A stretch of 64,000 bases of DNA from Aurelia coerulea. Taxonomy: Eukaryota; Cnidaria; Scyphozoa; Semaeostomeae; Ulmaridae. Below the pieces are notes generated by a model. It had not been told where the DNA came from. It searched no databases and worked only from the letters and a program-made list of their open reading frames with translations. This document shows, piece after piece, positions 21,894 to 33,116 of the stretch. The position numbers and the translations under genes are program-made. Within the stretch, counting starts at the first letter, position 1; every line of letters begins with the position of its first letter. The stretch covers positions 8,240,743 through 8,304,742 of the forward strand of contig CM076962.1 of NCBI GenBank assembly GCA_039566865.1, in the 5' to 3' direction.

Positions 21894-22570
21894 ATTGTGC
21901 TAAAGTGAACCAGACAGCTAGGCGCCATTGTGCTAAAGCTGAAGCTTGGACAAATGAATTTTATGAAGAACAACTCAATTTCTACCAAACGTACTGTCCA
22001 TCACAATTGAATAGATTATTGGAGGAATTTTATCTCAAGTCAAGTATTGAAATGAGCATGAGGGATGTATTAAGGACGGATGACATGACAGTTTTACCCA
22101 ATTTTTCATAGAATCAGCTAAAGTTCAATTTCATAACTGGAAGACTACTGGCAGGATGACAGAAAATGTAAACAGGCTGTTGTTGTTCATAATGTTTTAT
22201 GTTTTGGCTATTTGCTACTTGCTAGGCGCTATTGTGCTAAAGTGAGCCAGGCAGCTAGGCGCGATTGTGCTACAGCTGAAGCTTGCTTGGACAAATGAAT
22301 CTTATGAAGAACAACTCAATTTCTACCAAACGTAATGTCCATCACAATTGAAAATAGATTATTGGAGTAATTTTATCTCGAGTCAAGTATTGAAATGAGC
22401 ATCAAGGATGTATCAAGGACGGATGAGGTGACAGTTTTACCGAATTTTTCATAGAATCAACTAAAGTTCATTTTTTAACTTAGAGAATACTTTTGGATAT
22501 GACAGAAAATAAAGACAGGTTGTTGGTGTTCATAATATGTCATGCTTTGGCTATTCTGGACTTGCTAGGT
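21894..22570 (+). repeat. ~340-bp units, copies 2 and 3 of the interrupted array
   Basis: Two more units follow the LINE tail, each with GCTGAAGCTTGG, CAACTCAATTTCTACCAAAC and GACAGTTTTACC in the same order as at 15685-16057. They differ by small indels and substitutions. The array degenerates after 22570. Confidence 0.88.
21905..22111 (+). other. Small open frame in array copy 2, function unknown
   Basis: The frame is about 68 codons and ends with a stop at 22111. It starts at a non-ATG position in the drawn frame, so the true start is uncertain. It reads a helix-prone Glu/Tyr-rich peptide (EAWTNEFYEEQLNFYQTYC). The two other array copies break it by a stop or an indel. It may be a decayed exon duplicated with the repeat, or chance. 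I recognise no family. Confidence 0.35.
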
Positions 22571-24792
22571 GAGATTTTTCCAAAGCTGAAGCTTGGACTT
22601 GAATCAGATTAAGAACAATGCATTGTCTGTCAAATTAAAACCCAAAGTAAGTGAAGATTTGGTAGAATTTAATCTGAAGTCAAAGAGTAAAACCTGGCAT
22701 GAGTATTCTATAAAAGAGACCAACGAAGATTCATTAAAAGGGGCAAACCTGTCACTTATGTTTCATTGCAAGAGATTACTATAATTTGCATTACTGAAAC
22801 ATTTAGATACTGCAAAAAAATCTACCACTCTTCAAAGTATTGAAAGGCATATCATAATCATAGTCACTTTCAAATGTTTAAGGGTATGCATTACTTGACA
22901 TCCCAATTATGTTCACTTCAGAAAGCTAAATTTTGCCTATTGAAGTCACATGTTAGTGCAAAGCATTAGTGGCTGACACTTCTCATAAATAATTGTATCT
23001 AAAAATGTTTCATTATTAACTTAAGTGTTTTACAAAGCAGAAATCTTCAAATAGTTGCACAAGGAATTAATTCTAATTATTTTATCTCAGCAGCAAATCA
23101 AATTGCTTTTGAAGAGCATGAATTTACACATAATTTATAACAACTGCATGGATCTGAAAGAAGGTTTCAAATTTGTCGTGTCCTTTATTGTTTTGATTTG
23201 TGACTTTGTTAAACTTTGCTGAAATATATATGACTGAAATCAGATAGTTTACTGTTAAAGTTTGATCTGAAACTCATGCTTGTTGAAAATATATGAAAAA
23301 CATTTGTATTTCATTGCTTAATTTTTTTTAACTTCTTTGACACAGTCTGTCACCAGTGCATGTTGACATGTGTATAAATGGTTTTAGCATTTCAATGATG
23401 TTTTACTGTTCTATCATTTTGCTCAAAATATGAATATGGGTAATGAAACATCTATGTTGATGAGTGGAGAGGATTTTAAAACTGCTCAGCTTCAAAAACT
23501 ACGAATTTTTAGGTGAAGTACACTGTAGGCATAATGAGTTTCTTGCCATAATAATAGTTGGATTGACAGTATGGGATGACATCTGTATTTAAGATAGAAG
23601 CAAATGAGTAATGATTTTTAAATTAGTTTGCTGTGCTATGCCTCTTTGATCAAATTGTGTATCACCTCTTCACTTTTACTTATATGTTGAGAATGTGCAC
23701 ATATTTGCCATTGAAATAAGATTTCAGTAAGTGTTCAGCTCCTATTATCTGAACCAGGCTCTTTGATCAATTCTCCTCTTAGCAAGTACATGATTCTGTT
23801 ATCAGTTGTCGTATGTGTTCTTTTCTCCTCTCGTCTGAAATAAGATTGTGGTCTGCATTTGTTTAGTTGTTTCTGATCCTGTACATTGTTTTGAAATACT
23901 TTGTTTTCTATTTAGGGGCTTACCAACGGCGTTTTCAGAGCCAGAAAAAAAATTCAATGAGCATCAATTAGAGGAAGATATTTCAGAATTAAAGAGAAGG
24001 CAAAGAAGATGAATGAAAAGAAGGCACCAGGTACGATTAAATTACCTCAAACCTTTTGCACGAATAAAGATTATGTAGTTCTGACTTTGAGCAGACCAGG
24101 GCTTGCTTTCATAGTTCAATTCATCTTAGTTGACAGAAGTGGAGTTCATCACTCTTGGTATGCTTAGCAGTGACCGAGAAAAGTCAAAATTGCAAGTGAA
24201 TACCATTTAGGGAAATTTTGGGATGAGTTTAGTCTATTGAGTAAGGATGTCAAGAAACTCCCCCTGTCAAATGTCTCCCAACGCCACACTACTTACTTGA
24301 GACCATATTTGCCGCATTTGTGATACAATTGTGAAAGTTACTCATTGGTGACAGGAAAGTAGCTCTGCTTGCTTTTTATCTAATTATATGCTTATCTTCA
24401 TTTCCAGACTTAAAAGCAAGCACAAGATATTCGTAAAGTAATCAAGGAAGAGAAGCTTGGAAAAGAAGTTCTAAAGACATCATATCTGATTGAGTGTCAA
24501 GCGATGAGGCCGTTATAGTTGTGAAGATTGTTCCCTGGTAAACTCCAAAAAGGGAGATCATTGCCCGATGACATTCATTTTTCATTAAAAAGTACTTTTG
24601 AGAAACTGTGGTAGCTTCTACTAGTAAGGCGATCAAGATTAAGTATCAAATTTCATTTCATAGAAATTGAGAAACTCTGGAAGAAACTTTACCACAAATA
24701 ACCACAGGGCACTAAGAAACAGTGCTGCGAAGTCTATTGCCAGTCTTTTTTTGTAAAAGTGAATGAAGATAGCAGAAATCTTCACAAAAGAG
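22571..24792. other. Unannotated 2.2 kb, no element ends or genes recognised
   Basis: The composition is AT-rich and looks like intron or intergenic DNA. A short frame at 22593-22784 has no recognised motif. A pyrimidine tract ending in AG precedes a short purine-rich stretch near 23917-24030, so an exon cannot be excluded, but nothing supports one. Confidence 0.4.
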
Positions 24793-24795
24793 TTA

Positions 24796-25476
24796 AGCCC
24801 TGGCAAAACGACTGGACTTTTGCACTGAACACGCACTGGACATTGCTAACCTACCTTGTTCAGCGTCTGAACATCAAGAAAATTTATGTTGTGGCAAAAC
24901 GACTGAACATTGTCCAGTGAACATTTGCTGGAGAAAAGAAATGCGCAAAGTTTGTTGGATTGACAATTCAATTTGGGAAGTCTTAGGCAAACTCCCAACA
25001 GAGCACCAAGGAGCTCGTAAACAGAAAGATAGCCAGCCATGGTTTTGACTATTATTCCGAGATAAAAACGGAAGAAAACCAATAGAAACGCAAGGTAATG
25101 GGAAAAGATACTATGAATGAATGAGAATGTTTGTAAATGACACGAAGGAGTTGCCAATGGAGGACAAGCTTAGCTCGGAATGAAATATGTGAATAAAATC
25201 GTCCACTATTTCATTGCAATGCGCGTGCGTAAACTGGACAATGTCCAGTGGAGTGGCAAAACGACTGAACATTTTTCCACAAAATTTTCAAACAAAAGAA
25301 ATATAATCTTGTCCACTGAACATTTTTGACTGCCTTCAAAATTAACTGAACAACGCTCAACATCGCTGAACACGACTGAACAAGACTGGACAAGGTGGCA
25401 AAACGACGCAACATTTTACGCTGAACATTTGTCCAGTGCATGTTCAGTGCAAATGTCCAGTCGTTTTGGCGGGGCT
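24796..25476. mobile_element. PIF/Harbinger-like MITE (TWA TSD), 681 bp
   Basis: The ends are AGCCCTGGCAAAACGACTGG and the complement of AGCCCCGCCAAAACGACTGG, flanked by TTA at 24793-24795 and 25477-25479. Its left part matches the right part of the copy at 16187-21118, and its right part matches the sequence just inside the nested insertion there. It therefore shows the pre-insertion structure. The inside is dense in CTGAAC, GTCCAGTG and CAAAACGAC words. No coding frame. Confidence 0.88.
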
Positions 25477-25569
25477 TTAGGCTTTGATGCGAGATATTTT
25501 TCAATCCTTTGTTGTAATAATGCCTTTCTCTTTTTTGCTCTATCAGTTTTGTTATAATAGATGACACGT

Positions 25570-25790
25570 GCGATGATACACGTATTTATTTAGATAAGAA
25601 ACTAAAAATTTTACCAATACTGAAATTTTCTTTTAATCGTTAAATTTTGGGTATTCGCAGTTTCTTGCGAGTTTCATAACAATCTTCAAGTATTTACTTC
25701 ATATACCCAAGAGAAAATTTCCAAAAGAATTTGTATAGCCTTTCTAATAGCCTTTCTAAGATATTACTCAAGTGCCTTCCAAGTAATATG
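25570..25790 (+). repeat. Diverged repeat shared with 17790-18010
   Basis: Blocks such as ACACGTATTT, AAGAAACTAA, AGTTTCTT(A/G)CGAGTTTC and TAACAATCTTCA occur in the same order here and at 17790-18010, separated by substitutions and indels. This is an old interspersed repeat of unknown class. Confidence 0.65.
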
Positions 25791-26984
25791 ATACAAGAAA
25801 CGAGAGAAAATAAAGTAAACAGCTTACTTCCTTCATTATAATTATAGTTGCTGCAAGACTTCTGGAGTTTCTTAATTTTTTATCGATCTGAGAGTTTAGT
25901 TTATTATGAAGAATATTTTTTACAGAAAGATGCGTGTATTGCTAAAACTATGTTCATGATTTACCATCTGTTTTAGCTATTTTGATGCTAAATAGTAACT
26001 TGCGGTTTAAAATGAAACCCTTGACCAAGGTATGAATGAAATTAAAAAATAATTTAAAGCCCCTAGACGTTGGAAATTTCTTGAAACCAGCTTTTACAAC
26101 TGTTCTGTTGCTTTTCGTAAGTGAAAAATGTTTCGGTCTTGTCGAAATGCCAAATGAATTCCGATTTTGGTGCTTTACGAAATCTTTATCCTGCTTTAGA
26201 AGTCTGTAGCAAAATATCTGTAAAAATGATTTCGAGACTTTGCGGCTATGTACCATTCTGTCCTTGCTAAGAACAGCTCCGAATGTAGCTGATACCCAAG
26301 AAGTTACTAAAAACTGAATAAGCACTCCCTACCGTGCCAATATCTCGTTTATCAATTTGTGCACAATATCACATGAAAGAACAAAACTGCCTTCAAGGTT
26401 TAGATCAACCAAATACGAAAGTTAGAATCAGTAAGAGCTCATTTGAGTCATCCACAGGTAGTTAAACAATATTTAGATTGAAAGGGAATCGACATTGTTA
26501 AAAGCTGCCCAGGGCCAAGTTAAGATCTAATCTAGCGTACTCGATAGCAGCTGCGAGATATAGCTATGTCTATAAAGCTATATTTTGAAATGAACAGTAT
26601 TCATCGATAGCTAAATCTTGATTATTCATTCTGGTTCTCGAAGATTTATGTATGTATTGCAGAATATTATATGTTTGTTATATTTGATTCATTTCAATGT
26701 ACAGAAATGTGCAATTATTGACCAAAGGGTTTTACTTTATAATTTTCTGTCGTTCATCTTCCTAAATTTAGAAATTCTACATGAAGAAAGTTCTCTTTGC
26801 GCCTGTAAAGCAAGTGTTTCGACCACGGCAACATTTTCCTGTTTCATTCTCTGATGATGTATAAACAAAACCAGCATAAACGAAAAATACAGCAATTTCA
26901 GCTAGAATTTGAAAGTTTTTATTTCAGATCCTTTCTTCGTGCATACATCTTCAAACCCAAATGGCATCTTCTTTCATCCGTCCC
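25791..26984. other. Unannotated sequence
   Basis: A 123-codon minus frame (26325-25954) and smaller plus frames have no recognisable motif and may be chance. No repeats or termini were identified. Confidence 0.4.
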
Positions 26985-27305
26985 TGTCCGTATCTGTTTC
27001 CATCTGAGAAAATACGGTGAAATGCTTGTCCGTATTCGTATGCGATTTTGCCGTACCAATTTTCTATCAAATATATACGGAAGAATACATTCCCGTATTT
27101 GTACGGTATACGGAATAGTATTTGTTTGTATTCCTCTTATCAATACGGGATCAATACGGGATCAATACGGGTCCTATACGGGATCCCGTATCTGATAAGA
27201 GTCCATATACGGGAAAAATCGGAATTCCGCATCCAATACAATCCATGTCCGTATCTGCTCGTATTTATAAAAAATACGGCAGTATCTTGTCCGTATTGCA
27301 AATGT
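26985..27305. repeat. TACGG/CCGTA-dense irregular repeat, copy 2
   Basis: At least 18 CCGTA or TACGG words lie in 320 bp, including three adjacent 12-bp ATACGGGATCAA-type units near 27143-27170. It resembles 14623-14830. The open frames through it come from the simple composition. Confidence 0.7.
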
Positions 27306-27574
27306 AGCTATGAATCCAAAAAGTCCCCACATTTTATCATTTTGTTCCCTTGTTCAGTCAAAAGGGGTACTTTTTTCTGAGACACCCAGCTTGTTACAAT
27401 TGATAACAAGAGATTGTAAATTCATGCTGAATCTCAAAATGGATAATTCATTGAAATACCTCCACACAACTTACACAAACCTTGATTACAATGCGTAATT
27501 TAGCACTCATTTACGTACTATCGTTTATCGTTGCTGTTATTATCATTTTTATAATTGTTACTAGAATAGAAATT

Positions 27575-27755
27575 AATTGCAGAAAAGTAGACGTTTAGAC
27601 CATGTATCTTTTAGATATTGTATGAGTGGCAAGTATAAGGCACGCGAACATTTTTGGATGATCTTTAACCCTAATTCATATGGGCTTTTTTCTCTTATAT
27701 CATAAGACACAATATCTAAAAGATACATGGTCTAAAATTCTACTTTTCTGCAATT
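27575..27755. mobile_element. 181-bp hairpin MITE
   Basis: AATTGCAGAAAAGTAGA at 27575 returns as its near-complement TCTACTTTTCTGCAATT ending at 27755. The arms continue through AGACCATGTATCTTTTAGAT, giving about 45 paired bases per side. No coding potential. Confidence 0.8.
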
Positions 27756-28047
27756 GCCTTTATCCTTTTGGCACCCTCTTTGCAAGTTGCCTTGCCTCCC
27801 CCTTTCAATTTCTGGGCTGCATCCGTCAATGCCCATAGCCCGTAGTAGCGAAGGGGGGGGGGGGTAACTCCTATAGGTGAACTGGTATACATGTGCTTGC
27901 CTGGGTTATGGGGGTCATATGTTTCATGAATTGTGTCCAGGTTATGGGTCTGCTTTCGGAAATTTGCTGTAGCAATAGGTAAATGTCATCAGTGTATTGC
28001 TATTATTGGCTATTATGACAAAAAACTTTCATAAAAAGAATGTAGGG

Positions 28048-29028
28048 TGTCGGCGGTGGTAATCGGACGGCGGTGGTAATCGGACACTTGCGAAAACATC
28101 TCGAAAACCAACAGAAAATTACCTTACAAATGAAATCTATCAAAGAGGGTATTTCTTGGTACTGAACGCTAACATTATAGGTACTAAACAACTTTACGAA
28201 AGGCCTTCATGAATGTAAAACACGCTAAAGAAGTTGTTTTCGTTGTGCTTGGCAGTGTAGAAGTTGTCGTTGCGAATATCACACCCCAGATTCAAAACTC
28301 TGAATCCGTTCCAGAAGGAAGCAAAAATCTTAAACAACACTTAAATTGGATGTCTAGCATTTAAGTAACTCAAAGTATTATGCAAAAGACTTAAAATAGT
28401 TTCACTGAAGGGAGGACAGCGGATGCTATATCGAATTGTCTTAAAAGTTCATGGCGGTGGTATTCGGACACGAAGTGAATCAGTTGTTTGGGAGCATGAA
28501 TCAATGTCGGATTTGAAATGTGATTGAATTTTGACATTTTATTCATAAACATCTATACATACATCAATCGAAAATAGTAATGAGATCAAAAAAACATTTT
28601 TCTAACGCATCTCTTAGCTTTTAGATTGTTTTGTGTGTACCAAGAGCTCTCCAGAATGTCATTATGAGAACCGACATTCGAACTATTGTTTTCGCATTCA
28701 AGAATAGAAAAAAAGACAAGAAAATGAAGCAAAAGAGTTTATAGACGGAATACTTGCCAAGTATAAACAGAAAAATAATTTCCTCGGCACATTCTGCATT
28801 GTGAACCCACTGTCCGAAAACCACCGCCACTGTCCGAAAACCACGGCCAAGATCAGTCTAAAAAACATTGTTGTCAAAGAAAAGAAAAGCCGGCAAAGTA
28901 AAAAACCAAAACACTTCGGGAAGATATGTCCAATACCTGTCCATTCACCTGGTACTTTTGGCTGTTGTTTTTGAATAAAGTTTCTTATGAAAATATTTAG
29001 TTTTCCTTAAGCGTCCGATTACCACCAC
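28048..29028. mobile_element. Possible ~980-bp element bounded by GGTGGTAATCGGAC repeats
   Basis: GGCGGTGGTAATCGGAC occurs twice near 28050-28085. Variants recur at about 28450 and, inverted, at 28803-28843 (GTCCGAAAACCAC) and 29008-29028 (GTCCGATTACCACCACCGG). The inverted placement of the outermost copies suggests terminal and subterminal repeats of a DNA transposon. Exact ends and a TSD are not resolved. Confidence 0.45.
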
Positions 29029-29029
29029 C

Positions 29030-29160
29030 GGTGTACTATGCGTTTCGGTCCACTATGCGAAAGTGTCCTGCATGAAACGCTATGCGCTTCCGAGTCACCT
29101 ATGCGCTTCAGGGTGAGACGCTATGCGCTTCAGGGGCAAACGCAATGCACTTCAGGGTCA
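29030..29160. repeat. CTATGCG(C/T)TTC motif cluster
   Basis: Five or six CTATGCG-TTC phrases occur in 130 bp, related to the array at 32476-32790. Irregular spacing, non-coding. Confidence 0.6.
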
Positions 29161-30072
29161 GATGATATGATGCCTATTGAATATATTTAAAGGGGAAGGT
29201 GAAGTCAGGGGGCGAGAGAAGATGGGGCGGCCCCCCCAATATTGGAACAATTTCCCGAAATATGCCTTTTTGGGCCAAAATCCATACTTAGTCGGGCAAA
29301 ATGTTTGGTAAACAATGGACTTTTTATTGGGCAGCCCCCAATGATTTATCTTCCCCAACGCTAAGGTTAAGACAATCTGTCAGTTCGTGGTGATTTGTGG
29401 ACAATGGTGGAAAGGGAGTGAAGACTATTTATCAATTCATAGGGGCTGGTGGGATTTCAGATTAATTCAGGGGGCTCGGGAATTTTATAAATTCACGTCG
29501 AAGAATGCTCAAGTTGGGTAGTCAAAACAATGCCTTTATGATACGGGGTAATTATCGTTGCAGTAGTAAATAAGGAGTACTGTAAGTATTATTAAGAGGT
29601 GGTTGAATCCCCTCGAGTACCAAATAAATGGGGGATCAGAATGATCGAAAGGGGTTACAAATGATTCAATGTAATAATCGGGGGCTGGAACAATCGGGGG
29701 GAGATTGGAACCATCGGGGGTTAGGAACATTGAAAATGGTTCTTTTCTTAGTTATATACGTATTTTTCATCTATTCAAAAATTATGTTTACTGTCATTTA
29801 AATTTTTCAAGGATTATTAAAAGGGGGGGGGGGGGGTTGGAAGAGATTTCAAAAAAATTAATCGGGCTGGGGCGATTATTCGGTACTCGAGAGTAGCTGG
29901 TTGAAAGAAAGTTTAGACTAATTTTGAGCACACAACCTGAGAGTAACCAACGAATTACTCAATTTTTTAACTATCTTTTAAGATCTTTGCAGAAGAAAGA
30001 AAATCAATTCAGATCGCCAAACAATTAAGAAACTTCAGTATACTGGGAAAATTACCATGCGTGTATGTGTTC
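29161..30072. other. Unannotated sequence with G/C runs
   Basis: It contains C-runs and G-runs (near 29228 and a run of 14 G near 29824) and several GGGG phrases at 29610-29720. No gene recognised. Confidence 0.5.
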
Positions 30073-30181
30073 ATTTGAGGACTTTTTCTTGACTCAAAGC
30101 TTTCATTTGCTGCCCACATCAAGGCAGCTATCACTAAAACACGTAGGGGTATCGGTTTGCTGAAATATCTTTCCAAATATC

Positions 30182-31325
30182 CAGTGGCGTCGTGGCCGGG
30201 GGGGCCAGGGGGGGCCATGGCCCCCCCTGTGAAAATGTTGTCGGAAAATTCGTCAGTTTTCCATTCTTGTCGGAAAAATCGAAAAAATTGAATTAATCCA
30301 TTTTCCTTACATAGCTACTTTATGGCAATCGAAATGTATGCACGAAATATCACTTTTTCGATCGCAAAAACGTAGTTTTTGACGAAAAAGTAGGTTTTTC
30401 GGCAAAAAACTAGGTCCTTCGTTCGTTTTTCGGCAAAAAATTCCTTTTTCAATCGAAAGAAAAGTGTGCTTTCAGCTTTCTATTGGAAAAATAGACACAT
30501 TAGGCGCAAAAAGTTTCGGAAGAATAAATTTCAGACAAATGCTTTCAGTCAAAACATTCTTGGCAGGGACGTAGGAAGCATCTCAAACTTGGAGGGGCAT
30601 GACACTTCAAGGGCACCTTTTTCATTACTCTGAAAGGGCACTTTCTGAAAATAAAAAGGGCACTCCTTTGTTTATTGCAAAATCTTGGGGGGCACGTGCC
30701 CCCAGTGCCCCCCCCGGTTCCTACGTCTCTGATTCTTGGACTTTTTTCCCCGAAAATTCGGTCGTTTTACCTACATTTTGGTGACTAAAAACGATACATT
30801 TACAATCTATTTTGCACGTTTCATACTTAATAAATGTTACTTTCAGTTTCTGTAAACGGATGCTTATAGAAATGAAGATTTATATCAAGCTATCACGTTG
30901 TTATCTAAAATTTGAAAACGATCTATTTTCGAAATTTCCCATGAAAAACAAATAGTAGATTCTTCAAAATAGGGGCGTTTTGCAACGATCTAAAGGGCGT
31001 GGTCACAGAAAATTTTCCCGGGGGCCAGCCCCCGGACTCCCAGCTTTCCTCCCTCATTGCGCATCTAGCTTCAGCCTCACCTCCAACACCAATCACGTCT
31101 CGGCAACAGCCTCACCTCCAACAAGAATCGCCTTTTAACAGGACTGCTGTGTCCCTTTGAAAAATTCTTCGCTATTATGGAACTTTTATATGACAAAAGT
31201 TCTGAGACATTTTTGCCACTTTTTGTACGTTATATTCCTGCTTGATTTTTGTCGGAAAAATGTCTCTTTGTCGGAAAATTCTGACCCTCGGCCCCCCCTA
31301 AAATTATGCTCCCACGACGCCACTG
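30182..31325. mobile_element. hAT-like element, 1144 bp, 8-bp TSD, in a LINE
   Basis: The inverted ends CAGTGGCGTCGTGG (30182) and CCACGACGCCACTG (ending 31325) are flanked by CAAATATC at 30174-30181 and 31326-31333. C-rich or G-rich runs lie just inside both ends. An 8-bp TSD and a CAGTGGCG terminus fit hAT. No transposase frame; the interior has repeats of TCGGAAAA and TTTTCGGCAAAAA phrases. Confidence 0.9.
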
Positions 31326-31333
31326 CAAATATC

Positions 31334-32223
31334 TCCCCAGACATACACTTAATGAAATATACAAGCTGTACGTGCGACCACATCTAGACTACGGGGATGT
31401 CATTTATCATATTCCTGCAAAAGTATGTGAATTTAGTGGAAATACAATTTTGCCAAATGTCATGGAGAAGCTAGAGTCCATTCAATATTCTGCTGCTCTT
31501 GCTGTTTCAGGAACATGGAAGGGTACGTCGAGAGAGAAGCTGTATGCAGAGCTTGGCTGGGAATCGCTAAGTCTCCGTCGGTGGAGCAGACGCCTTACCC
31601 TGTTCTACAAGTTTATAAATAATCTAGCTCCTGACTATACTACAGATCCAATCCCACCACAACGGCAGTCACGATACTCTCTTCGCAAGCAGGATGTCAT
31701 TGGGCGAATAAGGGCAAGGACAGAAAAATTCCAATCTAGCTTCTATCCTCACTGCCTTTCAGAGTGGAACAAGCTGGATTCAGAAATTAGACTTGCGCCT
31801 TCCATTGCTGCTTTCAAGACAAAGCTGCTATCAAAAATTCGCCCCCTGCCAAAATCTGTCTTCAGGATACACGACCCAACAGGTCTATCTTATCTTACGC
31901 AACTTCGGGTTGGTCTCAGTAAATTGAACTTTCACAAATTCAAGCATAATTTCAGAGATACCATAAACCCAATGTGCCCAACTAATGATGGCATTGAGGA
32001 CACGGAACACTTTTTGTTGCTCTGCCCTTCCTTTGAAGTATTACGAAGATACCTTCTCGCTGGAGTTTCCTCTTTATTACGACCACATGGATTCACCAAT
32101 CCTTCAAATGATGTTCTACTAAAGATTTTAATGTATGGTGATAACGATCTTCCAGATGATGTTAATAAAAACATACTTCTTTTAACTCTGCGTTTTATCC
32201 ATAAAACTGGCCGATTTGATTAG
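31334..32223 (+). pseudogene. LINE group C RT C-terminal region
   Basis: An uninterrupted frame of about 297 codons covers the region after the RT palm: YKLYVRPHLDYGDVIYHIP, ELGWESLSLRRWSRRLTLFYK, YSLRKQDVIGRIRARTEKFQSSFYP, and a terminal block with a possible zinc-binding arrangement (CPTNDGIEDTEHFLLLCPS). The stop is at 32221-32223. The same region is present on the minus strand at 55963-56852 in two frames. Confidence 0.88.
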
Positions 32224-32475
32224 CAAGTCCCTAAATCATACAACCACCATCCCTCTTTTAGTAAGCGCTATTTTTTTTTCTCTTTCTTCTTTCTCTAGTT
32301 GTTACGTATTGTGCTATGTTCGTTTTTTCTGTTTTATGTTGCCATAAGGTAGTCATTGTTTTTCGCTCCTAATGGTATTGTTTTAGTAGTAGGGTATAGT
32401 ATATTGTAAGTAGTGTAGTTAGTAATTCGTTTTGTAAGCTTTTAATGGAATGTAAAAAAAAAAAAAAAAAAAAAA

Positions 32476-32790
32476 TTGAGCTGGACCCTTTTGCATAGCC
32501 GAAAATTGTCACGCGTATGTGTCCATTTCAAGTGGACCCTTTTGCATAGCCGAAAACTGCTATGCGTTTCGGTCCGGACCCTTTTGCATAACCGAAAATT
32601 ACCATGCGTATGTGTCCGTTTGAAGTGGACCCTTTTGCATAGCCTAAAACTGATATGCTTATTGGTCCGGACCGAAACGCATAGCAAAAAGTGCTATGCA
32701 TTTTGGTCTGGACCAAAACGCATGGAGATTTTCTGCTATGCGTTTCGGTCCGGACCGAAACGTATAAGTGGACCGAAACGCATATTACAG
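32476..32790. repeat. CTATGCGTTTCGGTCCGGACC irregular array
   Basis: Units of GGACCCTTTTGCATAGCCGA and its inverted form GCTATGCGTTTCGGTCC alternate over about 315 bp. The centre phrase GGTCCGGACC is palindromic, so neighbouring units can form hairpins. The array starts directly after the poly(A) tail of the LINE. Frames through it are not credible genes. Confidence 0.85.
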
Positions 32791-33026
32791 GTGTACCCTA
32801 GCTCCATAAATTTTCAATTGCCTCTGTATGTTACTAATTTGCCCTGGTTATGATGGGATCATATTTCAAAATGTTGCCCTGGTTATGGGGTCATATTTTC
32901 AAAATTTTGCCCTTGTCATGGGTCCTAACTCTGAATTCCCAAAACCCCCTACAGGAGTTGCCCCCCCCCCCTCGCGTAGTAGTAGCTAATTAGCAAAAGC
33001 AAAACAGCGAAAAGGTCTGTTTTCCA
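32791..33026. other. Unannotated segment with a C-run
   Basis: It has two GGTTATG(A/G)GGTCATATTTTC-like phrases and a run of 13 C near 32960 followed by TCGCGTAGTAG. The terminal part resembles, inverted, the segment at about 27838-27885. Confidence 0.45.
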
Positions 33027-33034
33027 TATGCAAG

Positions 33035-33108
33035 TAGCCTGCGTGCAGACTCTACTGATTTCCTTTCATTTCAGAGAGGTTCTCCTCAAATCAGTAGAAC
33101 GCAGGCTA
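33035..33108. mobile_element. TAGCCTGCG hairpin MITE, copy 2, 8-bp TSD
   Basis: This is a 74-bp shorter relative of the palindrome at 15288-15389, starting TAGCCTGCGTGCAGACTC. It is flanked by TATGCAAG at 33027-33034 and 33109-33116, an 8-bp duplication suggesting a hAT-type mobiliser. Confidence 0.8.
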
Positions 33109-33116
33109 TATGCAAG

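Larger units (their letters stand above)
30073..32475 (+). mobile_element. LINE group C, copy 1, poly(A)-tailed, split by a hAT-like element
   Basis: A 5'-truncated plus-strand LINE starts near 30073 with a FLDSKLSFAAHIKAAITKTR motif. It is interrupted at 30181, resumes at 31334 (LPRHTLNEIYKLYVRPHLDY), stops at 32223 and ends in an A-run at about 32454-32475. Removing the insertion and one 8-bp duplication rejoins KYLSKYLPRHTLNE in frame. The poly(A) tail differs from the trinucleotide tails of groups A and A'. Confidence 0.9.

Noticed and set aside
22593..22784. A host exon with a 63-codon frame
   Set aside because: No motif, no clear splice sites and no longer than chance frames nearby.
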